Shown here: positions 5,710 to 6,384 of the stretch, piece after piece | Position numbering within the stretch: position 1 is the first letter of the stretch | Layout of the letters: each line of letters begins with the position of its first letter | Assembly: GCA_014763515.1 (NCBI GenBank) | Contig: JACXVH010000125.1 | Coordinates: 1 to 6,384 of the forward strand | DNA from: Flavobacteriaceae bacterium | Lineage (GTDB): Bacteria > Bacteroidota > Bacteroidia > Flavobacteriales > Flavobacteriaceae | Length of the DNA: 6,384 nt | Reading direction: 5' to 3' | Position numbers and translations under genes: made by a program | The notes under the pieces: model-generated | What the model was told of the DNA's origin: nothing | What the model saw: only the letters and a program-made list of their open reading frames with translations | Databases searched by the model: none

Positions 5710-6264
5710 ATGAAAAAAATACTTTTCTTCAACTTATTTATAAGCTTTTTTCTTAGTTCTTGTGGAGATGACACCATACCAAAACCTAAAGCACAATTAA
5801 GACTTGATTATCCCAATTCTACTTATGGAAAGCTAGACGGAAGTTGCCCTTTTACATTTATGGTAAACAACACAGCTAAAATTAAATCTAGTCAGCCTTG
5901 TGCCTACGAAATTCATTATCCAAAAATGAAAGCTACTATTTATGTTACTTACAAACAAGTAAATAACAATATAAACGATTTACTTCGCGACGCTCAAAAG
6001 CTAACATACGATCACGTTATTAAAGCCGATGGTATTTCAACACAACCTTATATAAATAAAGACAAAAAAGTCTACGGAATGTTTTCAGAAGTTGGTGGTA
6101 ATGCCGCCACTAATGCACAATTTTATGTTACAGATAGTACAAAAAATTTCCTTGTAGGAAGCATGTATTTTTATGCTAAACCAAATTTTGATTCAATTCT
6201 TCCTGCTGCAAGTTATTTAAAAGACGATATTAGAAAAATTATGGAAACTGTTGAGTGGAAATAA
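5710..6264 (+). CDS. gldD: Gliding motility lipoprotein GldD
   Basis: The product is 184 residues. The N-terminus MKKILFFNLFISFFLSSC is a lipoprotein signal peptide, with the lipobox cysteine at residue 18 followed by GDD. The mature protein should therefore be a lipid-anchored envelope protein. The adjacent acidic pair could affect surface versus periplasmic sorting, but that is not established here. Stretches typical of GldD include RLDYP (31-35), HYPKMKATIYVTY (69-81), DAQKLTYDHVIKAD (94-107), GNAATNAQFYVTDS (130-143) and FYAKPNFDSI (154-163). GldD is one of the lipoproteins required for gliding and for the type IX secretion machinery in Flavobacterium johnsoniae; its biochemical role is unknown. 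It directly follows gldE with no promoter match in the 33-nt gap, and ends ahead of a strong palindromic terminator, so it is the last gene of the mutY/ssb/gldE/gldD run. Confidence 0.95.
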   Translation: MKKILFFNLFISFFLSSCGDDTIPKPKAQLRLDYPNSTYGKLDGSCPFTFMVNNTAKIKSSQPCAYEIHYPKMKATIYVTYKQVNNNINDLLRDAQKLTYDHVIKADGISTQPYINKDKKVYGMFSEVGGNAATNAQFYVTDSTKNFLVGSMYFYAKPNFDSILPAASYLKDDIRKIMETVEWK

Positions 6265-6319
6265 AATTTTATACCATGAATTGTTCTAAAAAAGGTTGAC
6301 TCGTTAATAATTCAAATAT

Positions 6320-6363
6320 AATTAAATGGTAACAGAATTAATTCTGTTACCATTTAATTTTTT
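6320..6363 (+). terminator. 40-bp perfect palindrome acting as terminator after gldD
   Basis: Bases 6320-6339 and 6340-6359 are exact reverse complements, giving about an 18-bp stem with a TTAA loop, followed by a T run at 6358-6363. It lies 55 nt after the gldD stop. It would strongly end rightward transcription. On the minus strand the downstream side is A/T-rich but lacks a clean T run. Confidence 0.8.
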
Positions 6364-6384
6364 CCACTGTTTTAATTGTATTGT
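6348..6384 (-). CDS. Possible 3' end of a convergent minus-strand gene
   Basis: On the minus strand one frame entering from the right edge reads NTIKTVEKIKW and ends at TAA (6350-6348), inside the palindrome arm. Convergent genes sharing a terminator would suit this layout, as pbpC and rng do at the left. Only 11 codons are visible and a second frame is also open here, so this is speculative and no family can be named. Confidence 0.2.

Noticed and set aside
6313..6320. TATATTTG on the minus strand as a leftward promoter
   Set aside because: It is a perfect -7 match, but no TTG lies 17-23 nt upstream and it would transcribe into the 3' end of gldD; probably chance in A/T-rich DNA.
1..6384. 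A defence system, mobile element, CRISPR array or biosynthetic cluster
   Set aside because: Every substantial frame is explained by a housekeeping or gliding gene; no integrase, transposase, toxin pair or regular spacer array was seen.

Overview
The window looks like chromosomal DNA from a member of the Bacteroidota, almost certainly a flavobacterium. The evidence is a strong A+T bias, gliding genes gldE and gldD side by side, no Shine-Dalgarno sequences ahead of the starts, and several perfect matches to the Bacteroidota -7 promoter element TAnnTTTG. All gene identities come from reading the translations against remembered families; no database search was run.

Layout from left to right. (1) Positions 1-591 hold the 3' end of pbpC (penicillin-binding protein 1C), transcribed rightwards. 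A hairpin at 593-626, able to act in both directions, separates it from the next gene, which runs the other way. (2) Positions 629-2102 (minus) hold rng, the RNase E/G family endoribonuclease. It is broken near 1580-1592: about 26-27 conserved codons are missing and the reading frame changes, leaving an N-terminal and a C-terminal fragment. (3) Positions 2103-2257 have no gene but contain a degenerate 7-bp-period inverted repeat and a small dyad. (4) Positions 2258-2771 (minus) hold a compact unit: promoter, an HU-type DNA-binding protein, a 30-residue extremely basic protein resembling mS38/bS22 (AURKAIP1/COX24 family), and a terminator that overlaps its stop codon. (5) Positions 2806-6363 (plus) hold mutY, ssb, gldE and gldD, tightly spaced, with their own promoter elements and a 40-bp perfect palindrome as terminator. 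A different minus-strand gene may end inside that palindrome.

Functionally the window mixes cell-wall synthesis (PbpC), RNA turnover (Rng), nucleoid structure (HU), translation (the small basic protein), DNA repair and replication (MutY, SSB) and the gliding/type IX secretion machinery (GldE, GldD). From memory this resembles a conserved flavobacterial housekeeping neighbourhood rather than a mobile or defence island. I found no transposase, integrase, tRNA, rRNA or CRISPR array.

The most unusual observation is the rng lesion. It removes the residues equivalent to Arg169-Thr170 of E. coli RNase E, half of the 5'-monophosphate sensor, while both catalytic aspartates remain encoded downstream. 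It may be a true recent mutation or a sequence/assembly fault. I did not find a convincing new biological system.
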